Part shown: piece by piece, positions 47,958 through 56,855 of the stretch
Position numbering within the stretch: position 1 is the stretch's first letter
Layout: every line of letters starts with the position of its first letter
Assembly: GCA_023415475.1 (NCBI GenBank)
Contig: JAEZKL010000102.1
Coordinates: 1 to 64,000 of the forward strand
Source: Bacillota bacterium
GTDB taxonomy: Bacteria > Bacillota > Clostridia > Lachnospirales > Lachnospiraceae
Direction: 5' to 3'
Length of the DNA stretch: 64,000 nucleotides
The notes under the pieces: model-generated
The model's database searches: none
What the model saw: only the letters and a program-made list of their open reading frames with translations
Told to the model about the DNA's origin: nothing
Program-made: the position numbers and the translations under genes

Positions 47958-48064
47958 TACGCTATACTAGATTTATATATAATATCCATATGGTTTTTCT
48001 CACGTTCATAGAAGTTTTTGCGTTTACAAACGCTTAAAATAACAATAAGTGAGGTGAAAAACTA

Positions 48065-48697
48065 ATGTACAGAAAAATTTGTAGTGCTTGTCTTATATTT
48101 ATACTTATTATTCTAACTTCTACGACAGCTTACGCGCAGAACTGGTATTATGCAACTGGTAATTATGTGAGTTCGGCACCCGTTAACCCTACTACCGGCC
48201 TTGACTTTTATGTGGATTATTCTGCGATAACAACTTATGGTTCCGGAGTATTCACTAAAGCTTTTGACTGGAATGGAAGTTATATAGGAAATGTTAATAC
48301 TATAGCTCAGTATCCCGCTTCTCCATCGTCATTTCCAGGTTATTTTTTGATTACTACAGATAGTACGCTGTCGCTGTATACTTGTGCTCAAACATTTTAT
48401 TATACATCAAGCGGCACACTGATTGGGGGGACATACCCTATGGACTCAACATCAATTTACAAAAGCCGTATAAGCTTCAATTCCAATCAAAGCGTTTTTA
48501 ATGTTAATGGTTCTTTTAATACTACTTATTTAGAAAAAGTGGTACGGCATGAAGTTGGACACGTTTTCCTTCTCAAGCATCCAACAAATTTATATTTCTC
48601 TTCAGTTATGCATCAGGAAGCCCCCAATGGTACGACGATTTCTGCTACTATAACCACGGATGATAGGAATAATATAATTGCCAAATGGGGTTCATAA
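48065..48697 (+). CDS. Secreted metzincin-like zinc protease
   Basis: 210 residues. Signal peptide cleaved after AYA (residue 24). The zinc motif HEVGHVFLLKH (His162, Glu163, His166, His172) has the HExxHxxxxxH spacing of metzincins, though the usual glycine at the third position is Leu, and a Met-turn-like SSVMHQE follows. The catalytic part is compact and lies near the C-terminus. It is in the inserted element, 22 bp before the lipoprotein gene, so co-transcribed. Substrate unknown. An inactive or unusual relative is possible given the Gly to Leu change. Confidence 0.72.
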   Translation: MYRKICSACLIFILIILTSTTAYAQNWYYATGNYVSSAPVNPTTGLDFYVDYSAITTYGSGVFTKAFDWNGSYIGNVNTIAQYPASPSSFPGYFLITTDSTLSLYTCAQTFYYTSSGTLIGGTYPMDSTSIYKSRISFNSNQSVFNVNGSFNTTYLEKVVRHEVGHVFLLKHPTNLYFSSVMHQEAPNGTTISATITTDDRNNIIAKWGS

Positions 48698-48719
48698 ACG
48701 GTGAAAAGGAGTGATAGAA

Positions 48720-49388
48720 ATGAAAAGATTAGCATTAATCTTTATTAGTCTATTATTTATATCTTTCTCAGTTTCATGTAAAGCCAATGACGTCGCTGAT
48801 ATCCCGTCCAATGCAGAGACCACAGAGGATTTAGCTGATATCCCAGCGGATATAGAGGTTACATACATTGTGGCTGATAAAGTGTTTTTTGAAGACCTTA
48901 AACAGGTGGAGGATGATGCCACAATTATTGTTGAAGCAGATGTAAGAAAGAATCTTGGGCAGAATGTATCGACTCATTATGATTACGAATTTAAAAAGGA
49001 GATACCCGGTGCTGGCTATACAAAATGGGAGATTGAAGTGACAAAAGTATACAAAGGTGATGTTAAAGTCGACGATAAACTAGTTTTGTTGCAGGACTAT
49101 TACATATGGACTGATTCTGATGGTAAAGAGCAATTAGTCACAATTACTGCACTGACACCAGCAGAAAAAGATAGGAAATACCTTATGTTCTTGAAATATG
49201 ATGTTAATAATGAAGGGTACTGGCCAGTTTGCGATTACGAAGGAATGTTTTCCGTGCCAACCGATGAATTGAAAGAGAAGGTAAAAGCAAAGACGCTGGA
49301 ACAGGTGGATTTAGATGTTTACAACTATGAGCAGCTTCATCATTTGATTCCCATTTACAGTGAAGTAATCAAAAAATATTTTGACTGA
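48720..49388 (+). CDS. Lipoprotein of unknown function in the inserted element
   Basis: 222 residues from ATG 48720 (AAAGGAG upstream; GTG 48711 overlaps that site). Lipobox SVSC (Cys20), then an Asp/Ala/Glu-rich linker (ANDVADIPSNAETTEDLADIP) and a beta-rich domain from about residue 60 to the end (DATIIVEADVRKN, KWEIEVTKVYKGDVKVDDKLVLLQDYY, KYLMFLKYD). It resembles small lipoproteins that are co-encoded with secreted enzymes, but I do not recognise the family. Possible partner or inhibitor of the neighbouring protease: speculation. Confidence 0.6.
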   Translation: MKRLALIFISLLFISFSVSCKANDVADIPSNAETTEDLADIPADIEVTYIVADKVFFEDLKQVEDDATIIVEADVRKNLGQNVSTHYDYEFKKEIPGAGYTKWEIEVTKVYKGDVKVDDKLVLLQDYYIWTDSDGKEQLVTITALTPAEKDRKYLMFLKYDVNNEGYWPVCDYEGMFSVPTDELKEKVKAKTLEQVDLDVYNYEQLHHLIPIYSEVIKKYFD

Positions 49389-49496
49389 AATATTCCTAAT
49401 AACTATCCGGATATCAGCATAACATAATGGTGCGAAAACTATGTGGTTTTCTGTTGAAAGAATAACCGCAGATATTGATGAAGATAAGTGGTAAGG

Positions 49497-49525
49497 AGCC
49501 TTGAAAGTAATATTTCAGGGCTTTT
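49497..49525 (+). terminator. Terminator after the lipoprotein gene
   Basis: AGCCTTGAAA and TTTCAGGGCT arms (one G-U pair) with a GTAATA loop and a TTTT run. Confidence 0.6.
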
Positions 49526-49626
49526 ACTTTGTCATAATTCACGATTTTCTCATACCTCATATTTCGAATTCCTACATGTGCTCCTTTCTTTTATATTTTC
49601 TAAATTATATTTAACATCATTTTTTA

Positions 49627-49657
49627 CAACAGTAAGCAACAGTAAGATTTCAGTAAG
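49627..49657 (+). repeat. Triple direct repeat upstream of the recombinase
   Basis: CAACAGTAAG twice in tandem (49627-49636, 49637-49646) followed by ATTTCAGTAAG. The 10-11 bp spacing is about one helical turn, which suits cooperative protein binding. Confidence 0.4.
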
Positions 49658-49869
49658 GATGTTTGCCATAAAAAAGTTATAAACGAAATTATGAATCAAT
49701 ATAATCTAATAAAAATAATTAGGGCTGAGATTGTATTGGAAAACTAGTAATATATAACGAGTATAAGGAACAGAATAAAGAGAAGAGAGAACAAGAAATC
49801 ATTCTGATCATAGTAAAAATGATTAAGAATAAAATAAAAGGATGAGAGAAAGAGATCGGGGCAAAAGAT

Positions 49870-51469
49870 ATGGATAAAGCAGCAATATATTGCAGATTAC
49901 GGGAAGATGTAGATAAATTAAATATAGGAGACGATAGTGAGAGTATACTAAATCAAAAATTACTCCTAATGGATTACGCAAAAAAACACGACATGCAGAT
50001 TTACAAGATTTACAGTGATGATGACTATTCCGGCGCTGACAAAGATAGACCTGAATGGAATAAAATGCTAAGAGATGCTGAAAAGGGTGAGTTTAGTATC
50101 ATTATATGTAAGACCCAAAGCAGATTTACCAGAGAGATGGGAATGGTAGAAAAATACATTCACGGTATATTTGCTGAATGGGGAATCAGATTTATTGGAG
50201 TAATCGATAATGTTGACACTAGTATCAAGGGAAATAAAAAATCAAGGCAAATTAACGGGTTAATTAATGAATGGTACTTAGAGGATCTTTCTGAAAACAT
50301 CAAAACTATTTTCAGAAAAAAATGGAGGATGGCCAATTTCTTGGCGCTTTTGCTCCCTATGGTTATAAGAAAGACCCAAATAACCGACATAAAATGATCA
50401 TCGATGAAGAAGCAGCTGAAATTGTTGGGCGAATTTTCGATCTGTATACAGAGGGATATAGCATTAAAGGGGTTTGCCATATATTAACAGAGTCTCAGAT
50501 TCCGACACCTACAACATATAAACAGGGCTTGGGGTATGCCTATAAAAACCCGAATTCCAATTCTGCAGCATCCAAGTTAGGGGTATGGGGTTCAACGACA
50601 GTGAGAAGCATTTTGACAAATAACACATACATAGGTGTTTTAACACAAGGAAAAGAAAAAAAACTGAGTTATAAAAGTAGAAAGGTTGTTAAGACCTCCG
50701 AGGATGAATGGGTTGTTAAAGAAAATAACCATGAAGCCATTATTGATAAGAATATATTTTATCAAGTCCAAAAAATGCTGGAATCTAAACGTACAGTAAG
50801 TGGTGATACAAAGGGAAATAAAAACTTAAAGCACATTGCCTAGCGGGTAAAGTAAAATGTCTGGATTGTGGCTCCTCATTGATTAAAACCGGCGGTGGTA
50901 GTTCGGGGGAAAGTCGTTACTTGAGATGTCAGTTAGCAAATAAAACCGGAAATGAAAAGTGTACTCCACATGCCATCCGACTTAATCAATTAAAAGATAC
51001 GGTTGCGAGTGAAATACAAAAACTAATGAATGCGATTCTTAATGAAGATAATGAGAACTAACTTGCAGAACGATTAATCGGTATTTCAGACACCAATCAT
51101 ATAGTTGAAGCAAAGACGAAAGAACTAATTAGTGTAAACCGGATTATAAAGGACAATAAGCAAGGTCAGTCCTCTTTGTACATGGATAAAGTAAAACAGA
51201 TTATCACCGAGGATGAATATATTATGCTTAAAGAAACACTGAATAACACGATCAAGGAGCAGCAAGCAAAATATTCGAAGCTGATGAATGAAATTGAAGG
51301 TCTAAAAATAATCCATGATGAAAAACCGAATGCTTTAACTTTAGCTAAGAAATATGCAGTCTTCGAGGAATTAACAAGTGATATAGTTGTGAGCTTCATT
51401 GATTACATTGAGGTTGCTGAAAAAGATATGTACGGTAATCAAGATTTACATATTCACTGGAATATATAA
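49870..51469 (+). pseudogene. Large serine recombinase, multiply broken
   Basis: Pieces are in three frames. Frame 1 (49870 to about 50325) gives a resolvase catalytic domain, AIYCRLREDVDK, where the catalytic serine expected after CRL is Arg10. A shift in the A7 tract near 50318-50324 moves to MEDGQFLGAFAPYGYKKDP (recombinase domain, to 50843). A second shift near 50835-50850 leads to KVKCLDCGSSL with a zinc-ribbon CxxC (to 51061). TAA 51059-51061 then precedes the coiled-coil C-terminal part ending HIHWNI at 51469. Joined, about 530 residues, normal for the family. At least three lesions plus the lost serine make it inactive. Confidence 0.85.
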
Positions 51470-51500
51470 TTTAACCATAATGAATATTTTTGGAACACCC

Positions 51501-51509
51501 AACCCATGT
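51501..51509 (+). repeat. Right candidate attachment core AACCCATGT
   Basis: Same 9 bases as the left core, 32 bp after the recombinase stop. The context GGAACACCCAACCCATGTG also resembles the S8 GHGTHV codons. Confidence 0.45.
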
Positions 51510-51533
51510 GTGGTAGCTAAAAAATATTAAGAT

Positions 51534-51572
51534 AGACCAAGTATGCAGTACCCCGACATACTTGGTCTGTTA
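51534..51572 (+). terminator. Terminator near the right end of the element
   Basis: AGACCAAGTATG and CATACTTGGTCT form a perfect 12-bp stem around an 11-base loop, followed by GTTATTATTT. Confidence 0.7.
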
Positions 51573-51615
51573 TTATTTATCATGTCTTTCTTTATAAAAA
51601 TACGCTTTTATATCA

Positions 51616-51644
51616 TTGTTTTATATACATTAATCACCTAATAT
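51616..51644 (+). promoter_or_regulatory. Possible promoter for GH127
   Basis: TTGTTT (51616-51621), 17-base spacer, TAATAT (51639-51644). A perfect 14-bp palindrome AACATATATATGTT lies at 51711-51724 and could be an operator. Confidence 0.35.
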
Positions 51645-51756
51645 GTATCATATATAAAGCCAATATAAATGTGGATATGATGAATTCATTTAAAAAGCAG
51701 CTTATGCGAAAACATATATATGTTAGTCTTCCAATACCAAATAAGGAGAGGTTTAT

Positions 51757-53655
51757 ATGAAAGAGCTAAAGAGTAAGCAGGTTAAGCTTTATGATGACAA
51801 TTTAAGACGGCGTGAAATTACTAACAGAGAGTATCTAATGAAATTGACCAATGAAAATCTTCTGATTAATTTTAAATTGGAAGCAGGGAGATATTCCGGA
51901 AGAGAACTTAGTAATGATGCACACAAAGGGTGGGAATCTCCTGTATGTCAATTACGTGGACATTTTCTGGGTCATTGGCTGTCAGCCGCAGCCATCCATT
52001 ATAATATGAGTGGTGACAGGGAATTAAAGGCAAAAGCAGATGTTATTATCGACGAATTGGAAGAATGTCAGAAGGATAATGGTGGTCAATGGGTAGGTCC
52101 AATTCCTGAAAAATATCTTTACTGGATTGCAAACGGAAAGGAAGTTTGGGCTCCCCAATATACACTCCATAAAGTTTTCATGGGCCTGGTTGATATGTAT
52201 CTATATGCTGAAAACCAAAAGGCTTTGGAAATTGCAGATCGCTTTGCCGATTGGTTTGTAGAATGGAGTGGAAGGTTTAGCAGAGAAAAATTTGATGATA
52301 TACTTGATGTAGAGACCGGTGGAATGCTTGAAGTATGGGCAGAGCTGCTTCATATTACGGGTAAAGATAAATATAAAATGTTATTAGAGCGCTATTACCG
52401 AGACAGACTATTCGGTTCACTGCTGGCAGGTAAAGATCCGCTGACTAATATGCATGCCAATACAACCATACCTGAAGTTCTTGGTTGTGCCAGAGCCTAT
52501 GAAGTGACCGGAGAAGAAAAATGGATGGAGATTGTAAAAGCATATTGGAATTGTGCGGTAACTGAGAGAGGGTGCTTAGCAACAGGTGGACAAACTTCAG
52601 GTGAGATCTGGATCCCGAAGATGAGGATGAAGGAAAGATTGGGTGACAAAAACCAAGAACACTGTACCGTATATAATATGATACGGTTAGCAGAATTTTT
52701 GTTCCGACATACAAAAAATCCTGCTTATATGCAGTATATCGAATACAACCTATATAATGGTATTATGGCACAAGCGTATTATCAGGAATATACCTTAACT
52801 GGCAGTAAACATGATAACCCCTCCACTGGGCTGCTGACTTATTTTCTTCCAATGAAGGCCGGATTACATAAGGATTGGAGCGGAGAGATCGACAGCTTCT
52901 TCTGTTGTCACGGAACTATGGTACAAGCAAATGCAGCCTTGAACAGAGGAATATATTATAAGGACAAAGAAGAGCTTTTTGTCTGCCAGTATTTTGATTC
53001 TGAGTTGCAAATGAAAATAGGAGAAGATGAAATAACAATAATTCAGAAACAAGACAATATGAGTGGCAGCATGATGAATTCCTCCAATACTGCCGGTAGT
53101 CAAGAAATGAACGAAGCTACAGTACTACATGAAAATATGCCTATGTACAAGAAGTATGATTTTGTTGTACGAACTTCTACGGTAAAAGCTTTCACCATTC
53201 GTTACCGTATTCCTGAGTGGATTATGTCCGAAGCAATTATTTATGTAAATGGCTCAGTACATGGTCAAACATCAGATAACAATAATTTTTATAGTATAAA
53301 GCGAGAATGGAAGGATGGGGATACAATCAATATCATCCTACCTATTGGAATCCGCTTTATACCGCTTCCTGACGATGATGAAATAGGAGCTTTTCGTTTT
53401 GGACCAGAAGTGCTGGCAGGTATCTGCAATACGGAAAGATTACTTTACGTAGAAAATAATGATATTGCTTCTGAAATTATGATAGAAAATGAGCGCGAGT
53501 GGGGTAAGTGGCGCTTTTTCTTCAAGACGGTAAACCAGAATCCGGTAATTCAATTAAGAAGAATTAGGGACATTGGATATGAACCATATCAGATTTATTT
53601 TAAGATAAAAAAATTTCGAAGGGGGGCAAACCATAATAGCAGATGCTCCGATTAA
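51757..53655 (+). CDS. GH127 beta-L-arabinofuranosidase family protein
   Basis: 632 residues, no signal peptide. GH127 marks: PVCQLRGHFLGHWLSAAA near 62-78, zinc/cysteine site EHCTVYNMIR (Glu301, Cys303) and FFCCHGT (Cys383, Cys384), matching the catalytic Glu and zinc-bound Cys set of HypBA1-type enzymes. The native protein should end near residue 620 (EPYQIYFKIK); the last 12 residues are read out of frame from a GH31 remnant, so the original stop was lost by a deletion. It probably remains functional. Substrate likely L-arabinofuranosides from arabinan or arabinoxylan. Confidence 0.86.
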   Translation: MKELKSKQVKLYDDNLRRREITNREYLMKLTNENLLINFKLEAGRYSGRELSNDAHKGWESPVCQLRGHFLGHWLSAAAIHYNMSGDRELKAKADVIIDELEECQKDNGGQWVGPIPEKYLYWIANGKEVWAPQYTLHKVFMGLVDMYLYAENQKALEIADRFADWFVEWSGRFSREKFDDILDVETGGMLEVWAELLHITGKDKYKMLLERYYRDRLFGSLLAGKDPLTNMHANTTIPEVLGCARAYEVTGEEKWMEIVKAYWNCAVTERGCLATGGQTSGEIWIPKMRMKERLGDKNQEHCTVYNMIRLAEFLFRHTKNPAYMQYIEYNLYNGIMAQAYYQEYTLTGSKHDNPSTGLLTYFLPMKAGLHKDWSGEIDSFFCCHGTMVQANAALNRGIYYKDKEELFVCQYFDSELQMKIGEDEITIIQKQDNMSGSMMNSSNTAGSQEMNEATVLHENMPMYKKYDFVVRTSTVKAFTIRYRIPEWIMSEAIIYVNGSVHGQTSDNNNFYSIKREWKDGDTINIILPIGIRFIPLPDDDEIGAFRFGPEVLAGICNTERLLYVENNDIASEIMIENEREWGKWRFFFKTVNQNPVIQLRRIRDIGYEPYQIYFKIKKFRRGANHNSRCSD

Positions 53656-53816
53656 TATCATACCATTGTTTGTCAAAGCGGGTAGTATACTACCGATGAC
53701 TCAGTTTATGCAATATGTAGATGAAACAAGAGTTAGTTGTTGGTGAGCCAATCGGATACTATAAGGGGATGACAAAAAACAGAGAATTTCAAATTCAAGT
53801 AATAAAAAATGTCTAG
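53618..53816 (+). pseudogene. GH31 alpha-glycosidase 3' remnant
   Basis: In the frame +1 to the GH127 end the sequence reads EGGQTIIADAPINIIPLFVKAG then SILPMTQFMQYVDE, the conserved C-terminal barrel/sandwich region of GH31 enzymes, up to TGA near 53746. In another frame it continues as VGEPIGYYKGMTKNREFQIQ, the very C-terminus of GH31, stopping at TAG 53814. The front of the gene and the part between these two blocks are missing. It is a deletion scar, probably of an alpha-xylosidase. Confidence 0.75.
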
Positions 53817-53959
53817 AGCGTTAATAACAGTGGTTTATCGTTTTATATAAAAATACCAATTGATCAACCTTACCGTTCAACATAAGCGGTTCATTATAGT
53901 TTTCAAGCTATTACATGGAATGGTAAGGTTGATTTTCAGCTAAATTTCATTGATTTAAG

Positions 53960-53988
53960 TTGATATAAACCTGATATTTAGTTATAAT
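53960..53988 (+). promoter_or_regulatory. Promoter of the GH43 gene
   Basis: TTGATA (53960-53965), 17-base spacer, TATAAT (53983-53988). Confidence 0.65.
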
Positions 53989-53991
53989 TAG

Positions 53992-54010
53992 AAGTAAAAA
54001 CGTTTTACTT
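53992..54010 (+). promoter_or_regulatory. Operator palindrome downstream of the GH43 -10 box
   Basis: AAGTAAAA-ACG-TTTTACTT, perfect 8-bp arms. It overlaps the expected transcription start, as a repressor site would. Confidence 0.6.
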
Positions 54011-54034
54011 ATAATAAAAGAAGGAGTGTCAAAA

Positions 54035-55453
54035 ATGAAAAAACAAGGATTTAACCCGTATCTTCCATCCTGGGAATATATCCCGGACGGTGAACCGTAT
54101 GTTTTTAATAACAGAGTCTATGTTTACGGCTCTCATGACCGTTTTAACGGGTATGCTTATTGCTTAAATGATTATGTTTGTTGGTCTGCACCGGTGGAGG
54201 ATCTTGCTGACTGGCGCTATGAAGGAGTCATTTACAAAGCTACTGATGTACAAAATAATGAGGACCGCGATAGCTGTCTTTATGCACCTGATGTGGCGGT
54301 AGGACCGGATGGAAGATATTATCTATATTATGTGGATAGTAAACGTTCCATAGTATCGGTTGCTGTCTGCGATACACCGGCAGGGAAATACGAGTTTTAT
54401 GGTTATGTACACTATGCAGACGGAGTAAACTTAGGGGAGAAAGAAGGAGATGAACCGCAATTCGATCCGGGGGTATTGGTAGAGGAAGATAAGGTTTATC
54501 TTTACACCGGCTTTTGTGCAAGAGGTGACAAATCCAGAAGCGGAGCGATGGCAACAGTGCTTAGTAGTACGGACATGTTAACCATTACCGGTGACCCGGT
54601 TATTGTAGCTCCAAGCGAACCTTATAGCAAGGGCAGCGGTTTTGAGGGACATGAATTTTTTGAGGCTCCGTCGATTCGAAAATGGGGAGACACTTATTAC
54701 CTAATCTACTCCTCAATTCTTATGCACGAGCTATGTTATGCTACCAGTAAACATCCTACCAAGGGATTTGAATATCGTGGAACGATAGTAAGCAATTGTG
54801 ATATGGGCATCAGCACCTATAAACCCATTAACAAACCGATGGCTTACGGAGGAAATAACCATCGCAGTAAAGTGCAAATAAGCGGAAAATGGTAAATATT
54901 CTAACACAGGCACACCAATGGAACGAATTATAGCAGACAGGGTTGCTTAGAAGAAATTAAGTTTTTGGGAGATGGTTCAATTCCTCAAGTAGAAATGACC
55001 TCCTGTTGTCCTAATGGCGGACCGCTAAAGGGATTGGGTGAGTATCCTGCATACATAGCATGTAATCTATTTTGCGACGAGGAATCCGTCTACACAGATT
55101 TTACCGGAGCATGGATGAATAATCAATTTCCAAAGATTACACAGGATGGAAAAGATGGCGATGAAGAGATTGGCTATATTGCTAACATGAAAGCATCTGC
55201 TACGGCCGGCTTCAAGTATTTTGATTGTAAAGGGGTTAAGAGAATTAAAATAAAAGTTCGTGGCTATTGTAAAGGTGATTTCGAAATAAAGACTTCTTGG
55301 AACGGACCTGCTCTTGGTAAGATACCGGTTGTGTTTTCCAACGTGTGGAAGGAATATTCGGCAGATATAACGATCCCGGATGGAGTACATGCACTGTATA
55401 TTACCTATACTGGTCAGGGAAGCGCAAGCCTTGCATCCTTTACATTGGAATAA
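54035..55453 (+). pseudogene. GH43-CBM6 arabinofuranosidase/xylosidase gene with two in-frame TAA codons
   Basis: Start ATG 54035 (AAGGAG eight bases upstream). The N-terminal GH43 propeller begins GFNPYLPSWEYIPDGEPYVF and includes CLYAPDVAVGPDGRYYLYY and FFEAPSIRKWGDTYYLIYS. After SGKW the frame has TAA (54893-54895), then I-F, TAA again (54902-54904), then HRHTNGTNYSRQGCLEEIKF and DGSIPQVEM in the same frame. Family members read W-Y-x-F-Y-H-R-H here, so both stops replace tyrosines. A CBM6-like domain (to 55453) follows. Without the second part the propeller is incomplete. Confidence 0.85.
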
Positions 55454-55519
55454 TTGATACCAATACTTTATGCTTGGATGGTAGATTAACAGTACAAGTA
55501 TTAGAATAGGAGGTATTAT

Positions 55520-56677
55520 ATGGATAAGTGGAAGTATATGGATCAATTTTTAAATAATCATATTAAAACCGGTCCTTCCGGTTGTGGTTGCGCTGTTGCG
55601 AAGGATGGCGAAATTCTATTCGAAAATTATTATGGCTTTGCGGATATAGAAAAGCAAAAACCGATTACGGAAAGCTCTGTCTATAGACAGTTTTCTACTA
55701 CAAAGCTTGTGGTTGTTACTGCTGCAATGCTTCTTTTTGAAAGAGGAGGTTTCCTCTTAAACGATCCGATTTCTGAATATTTTCCTGAGTGGAGTGATAC
55801 CCAGGTTGCTGAGAGACTGGAAGATGGTACATATAATATAAGACCAGCCAAACGGCCGATACAAGTTAAGGATTGCTTTTCTATGACGATGGGTATTGGG
55901 TACGGTGGCGATGACTATACTCATCAAATGATGGAAAAGGTACGACAGGAATTAAAGGAAGAAGTCGGAGATTATACCCTTAGGCAGGACATCCATGCAA
56001 TGTCAAAGGTTCCTATCATGTTTGATCCCGGCACTCATTGGCTTTATGGCTTCGGTCATGAATTGGTTGCCGGACTAATTGAAGTGGTATCCGGAAAAAC
56101 CGTGGGAGAGTTTTTAAAAGAGGAATTGTTTGAACCATTGGGGATGAAGAGTACAGGATACCGTTATTTTAATGATATGAGGGAACAGCTGGTGACCTTG
56201 TATCAAAAAAATGAAGATGGCAGTAGGGTTCCTATCAAAGGTATGTTTGATGAACGATTGGAGCCGGATGCGAAATATGAAGCCGGCGGAGCTGGGTTGT
56301 TTTCCAGTATACGAGATTATCTTGCTTTTTCTCAGATGTTGGCTTGCGAGGGTAACTATAAGGGAAATAAAATTATAGGGAAAAAGACGATTGATTTAAT
56401 GTGTACCAACCAGCTGAATGATCAACAGCTGAATGAGTTCAGGAACTCCTATCTTGATGGATATGGATATGGTCTGGGTGTAAGGACTATGATGGATCCG
56501 TCCAAAGGAAGTAATACTTCAATTGGAGAATTTGGATGGACCGGTATGATGGGCACTTATGTAGCGATAGATCCCAGTGAGCGTGTTTCGGTTGTATATA
56601 TGCATAATCTACAGCCTAATATGGAAGAGTATTCACACCATCGTATTCGTAATATTGCCTTTGGGGCTATAAAATAA
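55520..56677 (+). CDS. Beta-lactamase class C family serine hydrolase
   Basis: 385 residues, no signal peptide. Catalytic SxxK in QFSTTKLV (Ser59, Lys62); second motif LYGFGHEL in place of YxN; C-terminal EFGWTGMMGTYVAIDP provides the strand with the third motif variant. AGGAGG upstream of ATG 55520. These enzymes in carbohydrate loci are usually esterases or peptidases, not beta-lactamases. Given the arabinan context, deacylation of feruloylated or acetylated oligosaccharides is possible but unproven. Confidence 0.85.
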   Translation: MDKWKYMDQFLNNHIKTGPSGCGCAVAKDGEILFENYYGFADIEKQKPITESSVYRQFSTTKLVVVTAAMLLFERGGFLLNDPISEYFPEWSDTQVAERLEDGTYNIRPAKRPIQVKDCFSMTMGIGYGGDDYTHQMMEKVRQELKEEVGDYTLRQDIHAMSKVPIMFDPGTHWLYGFGHELVAGLIEVVSGKTVGEFLKEELFEPLGMKSTGYRYFNDMREQLVTLYQKNEDGSRVPIKGMFDERLEPDAKYEAGGAGLFSSIRDYLAFSQMLACEGNYKGNKIIGKKTIDLMCTNQLNDQQLNEFRNSYLDGYGYGLGVRTMMDPSKGSNTSIGEFGWTGMMGTYVAIDPSERVSVVYMHNLQPNMEEYSHHRIRNIAFGAIK

Positions 56678-56724
56678 CCGTATCCGAAGTATACGACTAT
56701 CATAATAATTAAATACTTGTATTA

Positions 56725-56816
56725 AAGAACCCGGTAGAAATGCTACCCACAGATAGGAATTATAATACTTGAATGTCCTATATAGGGGTAACAAAGCAAA
56801 TATCTACCGGGTTCTT
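56725..56816. terminator. Long bidirectional terminator between convergent genes
   Basis: AAGAACCCGGTAGA pairs perfectly with TCTACCGGGTTCTT, enclosing nested pairings (TACCC with GGGTA and TAGGA with TCCTA). T-runs lie on the + strand side (TTTT). Confidence 0.7.
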
Positions 56817-56855
56817 TTGTCCATCCTATGTGGTATATGTGAGTTTATCTAATAT

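Larger units (their letters stand above)
47219..48037 (+). pseudogene. S8 (subtilisin-like) peptidase truncated at its catalytic histidine motif
   Basis: Residues 1-205 are a normal S8 peptidase start of the Clostridial Csp-like type: prodomain-like N-terminus, catalytic Asp motif VAIIDSGIDYSHPDFRN, and His motif SGHGTHV ending near 47833. Normally AGIAAG would follow; here the frame runs into RCLKNILETGC and unrelated sequence to a stop at 48037. The serine-containing half is absent from the window. The break coincides with the left 9-bp repeat of the inserted element. ATG 47219 and ATG 47231 are both possible starts. It cannot encode an active protease. Confidence 0.8.
49389..49869 (+). other. 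Non-coding stretch with terminator and direct repeats
   Basis: 481 bp. It contains a terminator-like hairpin and three spaced CAGTAAG repeats, listed separately. The rest is AT-rich without recognisable genes. Confidence 0.4.
47824..51509 (+). mobile_element. Degenerate serine-recombinase element inserted in the S8 peptidase gene
   Basis: About 3.7 kb between two AACCCATGT repeats. It carries a secreted metzincin-like protease, a lipoprotein and, at the right end, a broken serine recombinase whose stop is 32 bp from the right repeat, the usual place of an attachment site in such elements. Codon use and AT content differ from the flanking loci. The interrupted reading frame on the left is direct evidence of insertion. 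The right end does not resume the S8 gene, so a deletion followed, or the boundary is further right. Confidence 0.6.

Noticed and set aside
47833..48037. Native C-terminus for the S8 protein
   Set aside because: Sequence after GHGTHV has no protease similarity and includes the promoter of the next gene.
54893..54904. Genome-wide reassignment of TAA to tyrosine
   Set aside because: TAA is an ordinary stop for many intact genes in the window (for example at 1350 and 6466), so only local mutation, error or special recoding is left.
55520..56677. Antibiotic-resistance beta-lactamase
   Set aside because: No signal peptide, YGF instead of YxN, and a carbohydrate locus around it; a general serine hydrolase is more likely.
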